A DNA stretch of 64,000 bases from Bordetella flabilis (GTDB lineage Bacteria; Pseudomonadota; Gammaproteobacteria; Burkholderiales; Burkholderiaceae_B): contig NZ_CP016172.1 of the NCBI RefSeq assembly GCF_001676725.1, positions 868,001 through 932,000 of the forward strand. Direction: 5' to 3'. The notes under the pieces are model-generated. The model made no database searches. It had not been told where the DNA came from and worked only from the letters and a program-made list of their open reading frames with translations. This document shows positions 43,492 to 52,427 of the stretch, piece after piece. Every line of letters begins with the position of its first letter. The stretch's first letter is position 1. The translations under genes were made by a program, and so were the position numbers.

Positions 43492-44427
43492 ATGGCCGAT
43501 TCGATGCATGCGATACAAATCGATCAGTATGGGGGCCCAGAGGTTCTGCAACTTCGCCGGCTGCCCAGGCCGGAGCCGGCAGAGGGCGAAGTGGTCGTCA
43601 AGGTCGCGGCGGCCGGGGTGGGCCCATGGGACGCCTGGATACGCGCGGGCAAAAGCGTCCTGCCGCAGCCCCTGCCATTGACCCCGGGTTCCGATATAGC
43701 GGGCGTCGTGGTTCAGGCCGGCGCCGGGGTGCACGCATTCCGGCCCGGCGACGCCGTATTCGGGGTAACGAACCGCCGCTTTACCGACGGTTATGCCGAG
43801 TACGCGCGTGCACAGTTGGACATGATCGCCGCCAAGCCCGACGGCGTGTCCTTCCAGGAGGCGGCGTCGATGCCGGTGATCGCCGTCACTGCGTGGCAGA
43901 TGTTGCACGATTTCGCGGCGGTTCGAGCCGGACAGCGGGTGCTGGTGCTGGGCGGTGCCGGCAATGTGGGCAGCCATGCGGTACGACTGGCCAGTCTGGC
44001 CGGCGCGCACGTGGCCGCCACGGCGTCCGCTGCACAGGCTGGTTTCGTTGCCGCGCTGGGCGCTGGGGAGATCATCGACCGCGGCATGAGCGGCCTGGAA
44101 TCCCGGCACGGCAGCTTCGATGTGATCGTCGACACCGTGGGCGGCAAGCCCCTGGAGCACGCCTATCCGCTGGTACGCAAGGGTGGCGTGGTCGTCTCCG
44201 CGGTCGAGAAGCCCGATGCGGCCAGGCTGGCTGCGCAGGACGTACGTTCCGACTTCCTGCTGGTCGCTGTCAGGACCGGGATACTGGAAAAGCTCGCCGC
44301 GCTCATGGTGCAGGGTCATTTGCGGCCGCATCTGGGCGACATTCTGCCCCTGAGGGAAGCCCGGCTGGCGCACGAGATGCTGGAGGGCCTCGAGCACAAG
44401 CCGGGAAAGATCCTTCTTATCCCGTGA
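43492..44427 (+). CDS. Zinc-independent quinone oxidoreductase-like MDR protein
   Basis: 311 residues of the medium-chain dehydrogenase/reductase superfamily, quinone-oxidoreductase branch. The N-terminal GroES-like domain lacks the structural and catalytic zinc Cys/His set; the nucleotide-binding motif is LVLGGAGNVGSHAVRLA (about residues 148-164). ATG 43492 has AGGAGTGGAAA upstream. It would reduce quinones or enones with NADPH. It lies downstream of the MFS exporter on the same strand. Confidence 0.92.
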   Translation: MADSMHAIQIDQYGGPEVLQLRRLPRPEPAEGEVVVKVAAAGVGPWDAWIRAGKSVLPQPLPLTPGSDIAGVVVQAGAGVHAFRPGDAVFGVTNRRFTDGYAEYARAQLDMIAAKPDGVSFQEAASMPVIAVTAWQMLHDFAAVRAGQRVLVLGGAGNVGSHAVRLASLAGAHVAATASAAQAGFVAALGAGEIIDRGMSGLESRHGSFDVIVDTVGGKPLEHAYPLVRKGGVVVSAVEKPDAARLAAQDVRSDFLLVAVRTGILEKLAALMVQGHLRPHLGDILPLREARLAHEMLEGLEHKPGKILLIP

Positions 44428-44507
44428 GCGTGGGCCGGTGAACGACGCCTTGCCCCTTGCCAGGGCGCCGGCAATGCCGGCTGCCCGGCCCCGCCCGGGC
44501 CACGTCT

Positions 44508-45578
44508 TCATGCGTGCATGGGGTGATTGGGCGCGAAGCGCGTGCGGTACTGCTGCGGCGTGACACGCAGCCGGCGCAGGAAGAGACGCCGCAAGTTTTG
44601 TTCGGTGCCGTGCCCGGTATCGGCGGCGATCCGCTTCAAGGGCGCCGGACTGGCTTCCAGCGCCCTGCAGGCCGCCTCGAAACGCATGCATTCCACTGTC
44701 TTGGCCGGCGTCCGGCCCACCGCCGCCGCATACGCCCGGGCGAATGTGCGGGGCGTCATGCCCACCTGTTCGGCCAGGCGTTCCACCCGCAGGTCTTCGT
44801 GCAGGTGCGCGGCCATCCAGGCGTGCAGCTCGGCGAACTGGGCCTGCTCCGAACCCCGCTGCGCAAGCAGCGGCACGCTGAACTGCGATTGACCTCCCGG
44901 CCGCTTGATGAACATGACCATGTCGCGGGCGGCGGCGAGCGCGATGCGATGCCCCAGGTCGGCCTCGGCCAGGGCCAGCGCCAGGTCGATGCCCGATGTC
45001 ACGCCCGCCGAGGTCCAGATGTCGCCTTGCCGGATGAATATGGGTTCGGCATCGACGCGCAGGGTCGGATACATCGCCTGCAGGCGCTGCGCCCAGCGCC
45101 AGTGCGTGGTCACGCGCAGCCCGCGCAGCAGTCCGGCCTCGGCCAGCAGGAACGCGCCGGTGCACACCGAACACACCCGCCGCGCCTGCCCGGCGCGCGT
45201 GGCGATCCAGTCGACCAGCGCCGGCTGCGCCACGGGCGGCTCGCCATCCGGGCTGCCGCCCGGCGCGATCAGCGTATCGATGGCGAGCCCGTCCAGGGCC
45301 GCCAACGGTACGGTGGCGATCGCCACCCCGGCGCCAGTCACGACCGGGCCGCCGGCTTCCGAGGCGATGATCGTCTCGTAAGGCGGGGCGGCCCATTCGC
45401 CGGACGCCACCGCCTGGCGGTTGGCCGTCTCGAAGGCCTGCACCGGGCCGGTGATGTCCAGCAGGTTCGCGCCGCGGTAGCTCAGCATCACCACAGGCCG
45501 GCGCCCCACCGGCCATGTATCCCCACCTGGGGCCTGCCTGTCGCTTGTCATCGGGTCGTCGCTTCCATTCAAATCCAT
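44508..45578 (-). CDS. GlxA-type AraC regulator, copy 2
   Basis: 356 residues with a DJ-1/PfpI-like N-terminal domain (RRPVVMLSYRGANLLDITGPVQAFETANRQ; Cys elbow SVCTGAFLLAEAGLL) and a C-terminal AraC double HTH (RLAEQVGMTPRTFARAY, IAADTGHGTEQNLRRLF). It is more distant from copies 1 and 3 than they are from each other. It is followed by the convergent oxidoreductase gene and preceded, 107 bp upstream on the same strand, by an MFS gene. No copy of the shared 15-mer was found before it. Confidence 0.92.
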   Translation of the reverse strand: MDLNGSDDPMTSDRQAPGGDTWPVGRRPVVMLSYRGANLLDITGPVQAFETANRQAVASGEWAAPPYETIIASEAGGPVVTGAGVAIATVPLAALDGLAIDTLIAPGGSPDGEPPVAQPALVDWIATRAGQARRVCSVCTGAFLLAEAGLLRGLRVTTHWRWAQRLQAMYPTLRVDAEPIFIRQGDIWTSAGVTSGIDLALALAEADLGHRIALAAARDMVMFIKRPGGQSQFSVPLLAQRGSEQAQFAELHAWMAAHLHEDLRVERLAEQVGMTPRTFARAYAAAVGRTPAKTVECMRFEAACRALEASPAPLKRIAADTGHGTEQNLRRLFLRRLRVTPQQYRTRFAPNHPMHA

Positions 45579-45685
45579 GGCGAGTGGGCCGGCCTGCGCA
45601 TCCTTCCGGCGCGGGTCGCGCAGCTTGCCATGCGGGGCGGAGTCAATCGCGCCATCCGGCCGTCATGCCCCTCGTACGCACCGGA

Positions 45686-46915
45686 TCACGCCGCCGCGCC
45701 GGCCACACGGCTTCGCCGCGTCGCCAGATGCCACCATAGGGTCATGCCGGCGGCCAGCGCAACCACCGGCAGCATAGCGGCGTTCAGCGTGAACCAACCG
45801 AAGTACTCCAGGGCCGGCCCCGCGGCCAGCGTGGCGAGCGCCGTCGCGACATAGCGCAGCAGCTCGGCACAACCCTGCGTGGCGGCGCGCTCGCTCGGAC
45901 GATAACAGCGTGCCAGCAGCGTGGTCCCGCCGACGAACATGAAATTCCAGCCCACCCCCAGGGTGAAAAGCGAGACATGGAACGCGGTCAAACTGGTCGA
46001 GGCCATGGCCGCCAGCGCGCTGATGATGTTCAGCGCCATGCCCGCGTAAAGCACCGGCGCCAATCCGGCGCGCGCGATCAGCGCGCCCGCGAAAAAAGAG
46101 GGCGCGTACATGCCGACCAGGTGCCACTGGATGATGCCCGCCCCCTGGTCCATCGTATGAGAACAGGCCACGGCCGCCAGCGGCGCCGCCGTCATGATGG
46201 CCATCATGGAGACCGAGCCCACCACGTTGTTGGCGACGGCCGCCACGAACACCGGCTGCCGCGCGATTTCCGCGAGTGGGCGCGCAGGCAGCGCCGCGGC
46301 TTGCGCATCGGCGTCGCCCGCGGCATCCGCGGCCGGCGCGTCGCGATATCCCAGCAGCAGGATCACGGCCGTTGCCACGCCCAGCAGCGCCACCATCAGG
46401 TACGCGCCCGCGAACAGTACCGCGGGAAACAGGTCCTTGGCCCAGGCCGCCAGCGCGGGGCCCAGTACCGCCGCCAACACGCCGCCCGCCAGCACCATGG
46501 AAATGGCACGGCTTTTGGCGGCGTCGCCGACGGCATCGGCGGCCGCCAGCCGGTAATACTGCGCGAACGCCTGGAACACGCCGACCGCCGCGGTGCCCGC
46601 GCAGAAGGCCCAGAAGTCGGCATGGAACACCGCCCAGACGGACACCAGGCCGCCGGCTGCCCCGGTCAGTGCGCCCAGCACGAAGCCCGCGCGCCGCCCC
46701 CATCGCTGCAACAGGAACGAGGCGAACCACGTCGTCACCGCGCCGGCCACCGTGATCAGGGCGAAGGGCAGGGTCGCCAGCGCCTTGTCGGGCGCCAATT
46801 GATAGCCGGTCAGGCCGGTCAGGGTCAGGTCGATGGATATCGCGCAGGTATAGAGCCCCTGGCAAAGCGCCAGGACCCGCGCGTTGCGCCTGCCCTGGAC
46901 CGAGGTGGTGGACAT
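45686..46915 (-). CDS. MFS transporter
   Basis: 409 residues, about twelve membrane helices, MFS fold. Recognisable segments are LALCQGLYTCAISIDLTLTGLTGYQLAP (helix 1), FLLQRWGRRAGFVLGAL (the loop 2-3 MFS motif A, degenerate) and VGWNFMFVGGTTLLARCYRPSERAATQG. It resembles uncharacterised permeases annotated as riboflavin- or YfcJ-like, but no substrate can be assigned. It is upstream of GlxA copy 2 on the same strand and may be its partner. Confidence 0.88.
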   Translation of the reverse strand: MSTTSVQGRRNARVLALCQGLYTCAISIDLTLTGLTGYQLAPDKALATLPFALITVAGAVTTWFASFLLQRWGRRAGFVLGALTGAAGGLVSVWAVFHADFWAFCAGTAAVGVFQAFAQYYRLAAADAVGDAAKSRAISMVLAGGVLAAVLGPALAAWAKDLFPAVLFAGAYLMVALLGVATAVILLLGYRDAPAADAAGDADAQAAALPARPLAEIARQPVFVAAVANNVVGSVSMMAIMTAAPLAAVACSHTMDQGAGIIQWHLVGMYAPSFFAGALIARAGLAPVLYAGMALNIISALAAMASTSLTAFHVSLFTLGVGWNFMFVGGTTLLARCYRPSERAATQGCAELLRYVATALATLAAGPALEYFGWFTLNAAMLPVVALAAGMTLWWHLATRRSRVAGAAA

Positions 46916-47193
46916 CGTGGAGCCGTCCCTTTCATGCCGGGCGCCGGTATGGCGCCCACACGCGGGAAGATTATCCGGCCGCTCCGCCGTGCGTAGGACA
47001 ACAAACCTTCAATTCCTGCCAAAACGGGGGGGCCGTTCGGCGCAGGGTGACGCCGCCGGCACGTGCGTCATCCAGGTTCGGCATGCGCCCGATGCGGCCG
47101 CCGGCCTGGGGGCCACGGAACCGCTCGGTCACGCCGCCGGAATGCAGGCGCCGCGCGATACGCCTCGCCTGGACGGACCGCACGCCGTGCGGC

Positions 47194-48000
47194 TCAGGCG
47201 CGGTCGAGACCGTAGCGCGGGCTCGGCTTCTCGTTGGCCAGCAATTGCGTGAGTGCGCGGCGCTGTGCGTCGAAGCGAAGCCATTGCTCGCCATCCTGCA
47301 GCGACGGTATGGTCACGGACTCGCCCTGGTCCAGTCCCGCCAGGGAAGCCGCCACCATGTCTTCGGCGCTCATCACCCAGCCTTGTGGAAGATCCTTGTG
47401 CTCCACGCCCGCGACGCTCCAGAAGCCCGTTGCGGTCGGCCCGGGCAGCACCGCCTGCACGCGCACGCCCTTGCCGGCCAGCTCTTGCTGCATGGACTGC
47501 GTCAGCGCCAGTACATAGGCCTTGGTGCCGCTGTACACGCCGTTCAACACGTCTATATTGATCGCGGAGATGGAGGAGATATTGATGATGGTGCCCTTGC
47601 CACGCGCCACGAAGGCGGAGGCGGCGGCATGGGTCAGCCGGGTCAGGGCCGTGACGTTGATATCGATCATCGCCTCCATGCGGTCGAGGTCGGATTGCAG
47701 GAAGCGCGCCGCCAGCCCGAACCCGGCGTTGTTCACGAGCGTGTCGATGGCGGCATCGTCCCGCAGGAGCGCTTCGACGCGTTGCCGGCCGGCGCGTTGG
47801 CCCAGGTCGGCCACCACCACCGTGGCCTTGCGGCCATGGGCGGCTTCGAGGTGCGCGGCCAGCGCACGCAGCCGTTCCTCGTTGCGGGCAACGAGAATCA
47901 GGTCGTGGCCACGGCGCGCCAGGCGGTCGGCGTAGACGGCGCCAATGCCGGATGACGCGCCGGTGACCAGGGCGGTGCCTTTGGATGCGGGGGTGTTCAT
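47194..48000 (-). CDS. Short-chain dehydrogenase/reductase
   Basis: 268-residue classical SDR. The cofactor motif TGASSGIGAVYA is at about 13-24, NNAG at about 89-92, catalytic Ser in NISSISAIN and Tyr-x-x-x-Lys in YSGTKAY. It acts on an unknown alcohol or ketone. ATG 48000 begins MNTPASKGTALVTG; longer frames run into the intergenic region and the divergent gene. It is divergent from GlxA copy 3, with the shared 15-mer 55-69 bp upstream, so it is a likely target of that regulator. Confidence 0.93.
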   Translation of the reverse strand: MNTPASKGTALVTGASSGIGAVYADRLARRGHDLILVARNEERLRALAAHLEAAHGRKATVVVADLGQRAGRQRVEALLRDDAAIDTLVNNAGFGLAARFLQSDLDRMEAMIDINVTALTRLTHAAASAFVARGKGTIINISSISAINIDVLNGVYSGTKAYVLALTQSMQQELAGKGVRVQAVLPGPTATGFWSVAGVEHKDLPQGWVMSAEDMVAASLAGLDQGESVTIPSLQDGEQWLRFDAQRRALTQLLANEKPSPRYGLDRA

Positions 48001-48054
48001 GGGTGTCGGTCCTGTAAGCGTTGCGATGCCGCCATTGTGGGGCGCGGCGGCGGA

Positions 48055-48069
48055 GGCACAAATGACATA
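48055..48069 (-). promoter_or_regulatory. Shared GlxA-associated 15-mer, copy B
   Basis: On the minus strand TATGTCATTTGTGCC, pointing toward the SDR gene. It matches the 15-mer at 42099-42113 at 12 positions. Both lie between a GlxA-type gene and a divergent non-regulatory gene. Confidence 0.45.
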
Positions 48070-48159
48070 ATTCCCACTTTTCAGGACAAGCCGGAAACGG
48101 CGCTCGGCGGCCCTTACGACCGTACAATCGGCCTCCGACTCCCGCATGGACCGCACATC

Positions 48160-49254
48160 ATGCCCGCGCGCATTGCCCTGATGGTATTTCCCGGCTTCCA
48201 GATGCTGGACCTGAGCGCCCTCACCGTATTCGAGCTGGCAAATCTTGCCGTGCGCGGGCAGGGTGGCCCCGCGGCGGACGGCTCCCCGGGCGTCGCGCCC
48301 GGCGCTGTCGCTTCGTCGGTCGGTGCGACGGGCCGGCGCGGCGCCTCCGCCCGTCGCCGCCAAGGCCATGATGCCTTCTACGCCATCGAGGTCGTGTCGC
48401 AGGAGGGCGGTCTGGTGCTGTCTTCATCCGGCATCGCCATCCAGACTCAGGCCATCGGTGCCAGGCGTTACGACACGCTGATGATCGCCGGCGCCGTGGA
48501 GATCCCGGCCAGCACGCCGGCGCTGTTATCCACGCTGCGGCGCGTCGCACCTCGCGCGCGCCGCGTCGCCAGCATCTGCACCGGCGCCTTCCTGCTGGCC
48601 GAAGCCGGGCTGCTGGAGGGGCGGCGCGCCACCACGCACTGGGCGCTGGCCCACGAACTGCAGCGGCGTCATCCCGGCGTATGCCTGGATGAAGACAAGA
48701 TCTTCGTCTGCGATGGCGTGTTCTGGACGTCGGCCGGCATGACGGCCTGCATCGACCTCGCACTGGCCTTGCTTGCCGAAGACCTGGGGCCGGACGTCGC
48801 GCGCACCGTATCGCGCAAGATGGTCATCCATTACCGCCGCACCGGCGGTCAATCGCAGTTCTCCACGCTGGCGGAACTGGAACCGGACTCCGACCGCATC
48901 CGCGCCGCGCTGGACTACGCCCGCGAAAACCTGCGCGAACCGCTGAGCGTCGAGCAATTGGCTGCGCAAGTACATTGGAGCCCGCGGCATTTCAGCCGTG
49001 CCTTCCAGGCGCAGACCGGCCTGTCGCCGGCCAAGGCCGTGGAGAAACTGCGGCTCGAAGCGGCGCGCGCCCTGATCGACGAAGGCGAAAGCTCCATCGC
49101 AAGAGTGGCTAGCTTGACGGGCTTCGGCGAGGAGGAACGCATGCGCCGCGCCTTCCTCCGCACGCTGGGCCGCCCGCCGCGCGACCTGCTGCGCGATGCG
49201 CGAAGCAGTCCGCGTCGCGGCGGGGTCGCGCCGCCGGCCGGCGTTCCAGCTTGA
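48160..49254 (+). CDS. GlxA-type AraC regulator, copy 3
   Basis: 364 residues with DJ-1/PfpI-like domain (ARIALMVFPGFQMLDLSALTVFELAN; Cys elbow SICTGAFLLAEAGLL; THWALAHELQRRHPGVCLDEDKIFVCDGVFWTSAGM) and AraC double HTH (QLAAQVHWSPRHFSRAF; RVASLTGFGEEERMRRAF). A Gly/Ala/Arg-rich insertion of about 38 residues (from about residue 33) interrupts the PfpI domain compared with copy 1. ATG 48160 is the family start. It is divergent from the SDR gene. Confidence 0.93.
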   Translation: MPARIALMVFPGFQMLDLSALTVFELANLAVRGQGGPAADGSPGVAPGAVASSVGATGRRGASARRRQGHDAFYAIEVVSQEGGLVLSSSGIAIQTQAIGARRYDTLMIAGAVEIPASTPALLSTLRRVAPRARRVASICTGAFLLAEAGLLEGRRATTHWALAHELQRRHPGVCLDEDKIFVCDGVFWTSAGMTACIDLALALLAEDLGPDVARTVSRKMVIHYRRTGGQSQFSTLAELEPDSDRIRAALDYARENLREPLSVEQLAAQVHWSPRHFSRAFQAQTGLSPAKAVEKLRLEAARALIDEGESSIARVASLTGFGEEERMRRAFLRTLGRPPRDLLRDARSSPRRGGVAPPAGVPA

Positions 49255-49275
49255 CGGCCAACGCGCCGTCGCGGA

Positions 49276-50148
49276 TCAGAAGTCGTAGAGTCGCGCCGGA
49301 TTCTCGACCAGCAGCTTGTCGATGCGCTCGGCCGTGCCGGCCCATTGCATCGCGCGCTGCAGCGCGCGTGCATTGTCCTCCTGCCGGAACGGCGTGATAT
49401 CACCGACCGGCCGCGGCGCGCCGGCGGCCGAGCCGGGGTGGGGCCAATCGCTGCCCCACAGGACGCGGTCCGGGTTGGCGTCGATGAGAGCCCGCGCAAT
49501 CGGTTCCGCGTCGCGGTAGTCGGGCGCCGTCGAGATGCGATACGCCGCGGACAGCTTCACATAGGCGCGGCCGGAGGCCACCGCCGCAAGCAGCGCATCG
49601 AAGCCGGGCTGCGACACGCCCGCGGCCGCCTGCGCGCGGCCGAAGTGGTCGACCACCAGGGTGACGGGGATCTGTTCCAATGCGCCTGCCAGCGCGGCGA
49701 TCGTCGCCAGGTTGGTGTAGGTCTGAACATGCCAACCCAGCGGCGCGACCCGTTCGGCCGCCCGCGCCAGATTGCGCCACGCTACCTCGGGGTCGTGCTG
49801 GCCGGCGGTTTCCAGGTTCACGCGCACCCCGCGCACGCCGGCGCGGTGCATCGCCTGGAACTGGACATCGGAGGTCGCGTCATCGATGACCGCGACGCCC
49901 CGGCCTGCGCCGGCGAGTTGCTCCAGCGCATGCAGCAGGCAGGTGTTGTCCGTGCCGTATGGGCTGGGCTGCACGATGACGGTGCGCGCGATGCCCACGC
50001 CGCGATGCATCCGGACCAGGTCCGCCAGCGTGGCGTCGCCGGGCGTATAGCTGCGCGCCGGGTCGAAGGGAAAGTCCGACGCAGGGCCGAACACGTGCAC
50101 ATGGCAATCGCACGCGCCCGCGGGCGGCCTGGCGATGGCAGCGGTCAT
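49276..50148 (-). CDS. Amidohydrolase (PF04909, 2-pyrone-4,6-dicarboxylate lactonase-like)
   Basis: 290-residue TIM-barrel amidohydrolase. CDCHVHVFGP carries the metal-binding HxH at the start, VDHFGR a third ligand, and WGSDWPHPG the catalytic Asp. It belongs to the amidohydrolase-2 branch that includes LigI lactonase and decarboxylases. It closes the operon MIase-like/Bug/aldolase/amidohydrolase; a lactone-hydrolysing role would fit that context. The start ATG 50148 has GGAGAACCAGCC upstream. Confidence 0.92.
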   Translation of the reverse strand: MTAAIARPPAGACDCHVHVFGPASDFPFDPARSYTPGDATLADLVRMHRGVGIARTVIVQPSPYGTDNTCLLHALEQLAGAGRGVAVIDDATSDVQFQAMHRAGVRGVRVNLETAGQHDPEVAWRNLARAAERVAPLGWHVQTYTNLATIAALAGALEQIPVTLVVDHFGRAQAAAGVSQPGFDALLAAVASGRAYVKLSAAYRISTAPDYRDAEPIARALIDANPDRVLWGSDWPHPGSAAGAPRPVGDITPFRQEDNARALQRAMQWAGTAERIDKLLVENPARLYDF

Positions 50149-50215
50149 GGCTGGTTCTCCAAGGAGGATCGGGCCGTCCCGGAGGCGGCCTTCGTGGGTT
50201 GGAAGCGAGCGCTGG

Positions 50216-51010
50216 TCAGCTGGCGTAATGCCGGTAGCCGTCCGGCACGGCATCGAGCAGTCGCAGCATGGCGTGCCATTCCAGCTCCCCGTAGGGCCGC
50301 CGCGTACCGGGCTGGTACAGGTGCGCCGAACGCTCCAGGGTCTGCGCGTCCGGCACGGCGACGTTTTCCAGTCCGCCGGCCATCGCATCCACCTGGGCGC
50401 GGCAGGCCATTTCCAGCTGGTACATCAGGTTGAAGGCCTGCGGCACCGAGGCGCCGCATACCAGCAGCCCGTGATTGCGCAGGATCATCGCGTTGTGCGG
50501 ACCCAGGTCGCGCACCAGCCGCTCCTGCTCGGCGATGTCCACCGCGGGGCCCTCGAAATCGTGATAGCCGATGTGGCCATGGAATCGCGAGGCCGTCTGC
50601 GTGATCGGCAGCAGTCCGCAACGCATGGCCGACACTGCCATGCCGGCGCGCGTGTGCGTGTGGATCACGCAATGCACGTCCGGCCGCGCACGGTGGATGC
50701 AGCCGTGGATGACATAGCCGGATTTGTTGATGCCGTAGTCGGTGTCCTGCTTGCGCAGCACATTGCCGTCCAGGTCGATCTCCACCAGGTTGGAGGCGGT
50801 GATCTCCTTGTACAGCAGCCCGTACAGGTTGATCAGCAGCCGACCGGGCTTGCCGGGAATCTGCGCGGTGATGTGGTTGTAGATCATGTCCGTCATGCCG
50901 TAGCGATCCATCAGCCGGTAGCACGCGGCCAGGTCCTTGCGGGCCTGCCATTCGGCCGGATCCACATCGCCTTCGAGGCTGGGGAAATCCGTGCTGTAGC
51001 GCATATTCAT
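50216..51010 (-). CDS. Class II aldolase/adducin family protein
   Basis: 264 residues. The metal-binding HxH is visible in HTHTRAGMAV and the third His in NHGLLVCG; GINKSGYVIHGCIHRARPD is a family block. The branch includes fuculose-phosphate aldolase-like proteins and decarboxylases of aromatic or hydroxy acids. Three ATGs cluster at 51016, 51010 and 51004; 51010 has AAGGAG at the best spacing (7 bp). It lies between a Bug receptor and an amidohydrolase on one strand. Confidence 0.9.
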   Translation of the reverse strand: MNMRYSTDFPSLEGDVDPAEWQARKDLAACYRLMDRYGMTDMIYNHITAQIPGKPGRLLINLYGLLYKEITASNLVEIDLDGNVLRKQDTDYGINKSGYVIHGCIHRARPDVHCVIHTHTRAGMAVSAMRCGLLPITQTASRFHGHIGYHDFEGPAVDIAEQERLVRDLGPHNAMILRNHGLLVCGASVPQAFNLMYQLEMACRAQVDAMAGGLENVAVPDAQTLERSAHLYQPGTRRPYGELEWHAMLRLLDAVPDGYRHYAS

Positions 51011-51132
51011 CTGCATACTCCTTTGCGGGGGTCGTCTTGCCCCATCAATGCCGTGGCGCCGCGCCGCGGGGATGCAGCGAGCTTGCCGGCCCTGCCGCAT
51101 TCCCATGGCTGCCCCCCATGCCGCGCCGCGGC

Positions 51133-52125
51133 CTACTGGGCGCGGATATCCTGTTCCCGGATGATGCGCGCCCACTTGGCGCTTTCGTCGCGGATCAGCT
51201 TGCCGAACTGCTCCGGCGTGTCGCCCGCCGGGACGGCGCCCATCCTGGCCAATTGTTCCTGCACGGCCGGCTGGGACAGCACCGCGCGGACATCGGTATT
51301 GAGTTTCCTGATGCGATCGGCGGGCACGCCGGCCGGCGCCACCAGTCCGAACCAGTTCGCGAAGTCGTAGCCCGGGACGCCCGCTTCGGCGAGGGTGGGT
51401 ACGTCCGGCAGCAGCGCCGAGCGCCTGGATGCCAGCACCGCCAACGGCCGCAGCTTGCCGGCCTGGATGTACGGCAGCGCCTGCACCAGGCTGTCGAAGG
51501 TGACGGCGACCTGGCCGCCGATCAGGTCCGTGAAGCTGGGCGCGCTTCCCTTGTACGGGACGTGGGTCAGCTTGACGCCGGCCATCTCGTTGAACAGCTC
51601 GCCGGCCAGGTGCGGCGCGCCGCCCACGCCGGAGGACGAAAAGTTGATCTGGCCCGGCTGCTTCCTGGCCGATTCGATCAGGTCCTTCACGGTTTTCGCC
51701 GGAAACGACGGGTTGGCCACCAGCACAAAGTTCACATCCACCACGTTGGAGATGGGTGCCAGGTCCTTGATCGGATCGACATTCATTTTGTACAGGTGCG
51801 GGTTGATCGATAGATTGCCCAGCGTCGCCATGAAGATGGTGTAGCCATCCGGCGCCGAGCGCGCCGCGATTTCGGTGCCGATCACGCCGCCCGCGCCGCC
51901 CCGGTTATCGACGATGACCTGCTGGCCCCAGCGGGCCGTCAAGCGCTCGGCGATCAGACGCGCCACGATATCCGTGCCCCCGCCTGCAGGAAAGGCCACC
52001 ACCATACGCACGGGCTTGTCGGGAAAGGTCTCGGCCTGCGCGACGCCCACGGAACAGGCGACCGCGGCCAGCACCAGCGCCGCCCGGCGGAATACGTCGA
52101 GGCAACGTCGCCGGGCCGGTCTCAT
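51133..52125 (-). CDS. Bug/TctC-type solute receptor
   Basis: 330-residue TTT receptor. The signal peptide of about 31 residues ends GVAQA, followed by ETFPDKPVRMVVAFPAGGGTDI, VIVDNRGGAGGVIG, THVPYKGSAPSFTDLIGG and DVPTLAEAGVPGYDFANW. Its start shares ATGA with the stop of the small MIase-like gene, an unusual coupling that ties the receptor to that enzyme. It probably imports the substrate of the operon. Confidence 0.95.
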   Translation of the reverse strand: MRPARRRCLDVFRRAALVLAAVACSVGVAQAETFPDKPVRMVVAFPAGGGTDIVARLIAERLTARWGQQVIVDNRGGAGGVIGTEIAARSAPDGYTIFMATLGNLSINPHLYKMNVDPIKDLAPISNVVDVNFVLVANPSFPAKTVKDLIESARKQPGQINFSSSGVGGAPHLAGELFNEMAGVKLTHVPYKGSAPSFTDLIGGQVAVTFDSLVQALPYIQAGKLRPLAVLASRRSALLPDVPTLAEAGVPGYDFANWFGLVAPAGVPADRIRKLNTDVRAVLSQPAVQEQLARMGAVPAGDTPEQFGKLIRDESAKWARIIREQDIRAQ

Positions 52126-52427
52126 CGCGCGTCCCCGCCGCTCGGTGTCTGGGTCGCCAGGTAGGCCTTGGCCGTGTCCTCGTCAAGCAGGGGGAAGACC
52201 TCGAAATGCGCCGGGATGATGTCCGACCATTCGTTCATCAGGCGATGCAGGGTGGCATTGGAATCGACATCGAACAGGGCAACGGCGCCGCGGCCGACGC
52301 GGGCGTGCACCGAACGCGCCAGGCCGGAATCCAGCAAGGGGCGCATCCAATCCCAGTAACGGCTGCGGGAGTCGATCAGGGAGGTGGGGCGCTCCGGGCG
52401 GGGCGTGCTGATGACGAGGAATAGCAT
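52122..52427 (-). CDS. Muconolactone-isomerase-like small protein
   Basis: 101 residues of ferredoxin-like fold: MLFLVISTPRPERPTSLIDSR, LLDSGLARSVHARVGRGAVALFDVDSNATLHRLMNEW and FEVFPLLDED match the muconolactone delta-isomerase pattern (strand, helix, GGGAV/FDV strand, LH..L, P.F...PL). It may isomerise an unsaturated lactone or merely share the fold. First gene of the operon with Bug, aldolase and amidohydrolase, with a 4-bp overlap onto the Bug gene. Confidence 0.75.
   Translation of the reverse strand: MLFLVISTPRPERPTSLIDSRSRYWDWMRPLLDSGLARSVHARVGRGAVALFDVDSNATLHRLMNEWSDIIPAHFEVFPLLDEDTAKAYLATQTPSGGDAR

Noticed and set aside
44428..44507. Bidirectional terminator between the oxidoreductase and GlxA copy 2
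   Set aside because: Only short GC-rich complementarities (GCCGGC-type) are present, at the frequency expected for this base composition, and no T-tracts.
43351..45516. Minus-strand open frame of 721 codons
   Set aside because: It runs antisense to the quinone oxidoreductase gene and overlaps the GlxA-type gene in another frame. Composition is Arg/Gly/Ala-rich nonsense without family motifs, a usual shadow in high-GC DNA.
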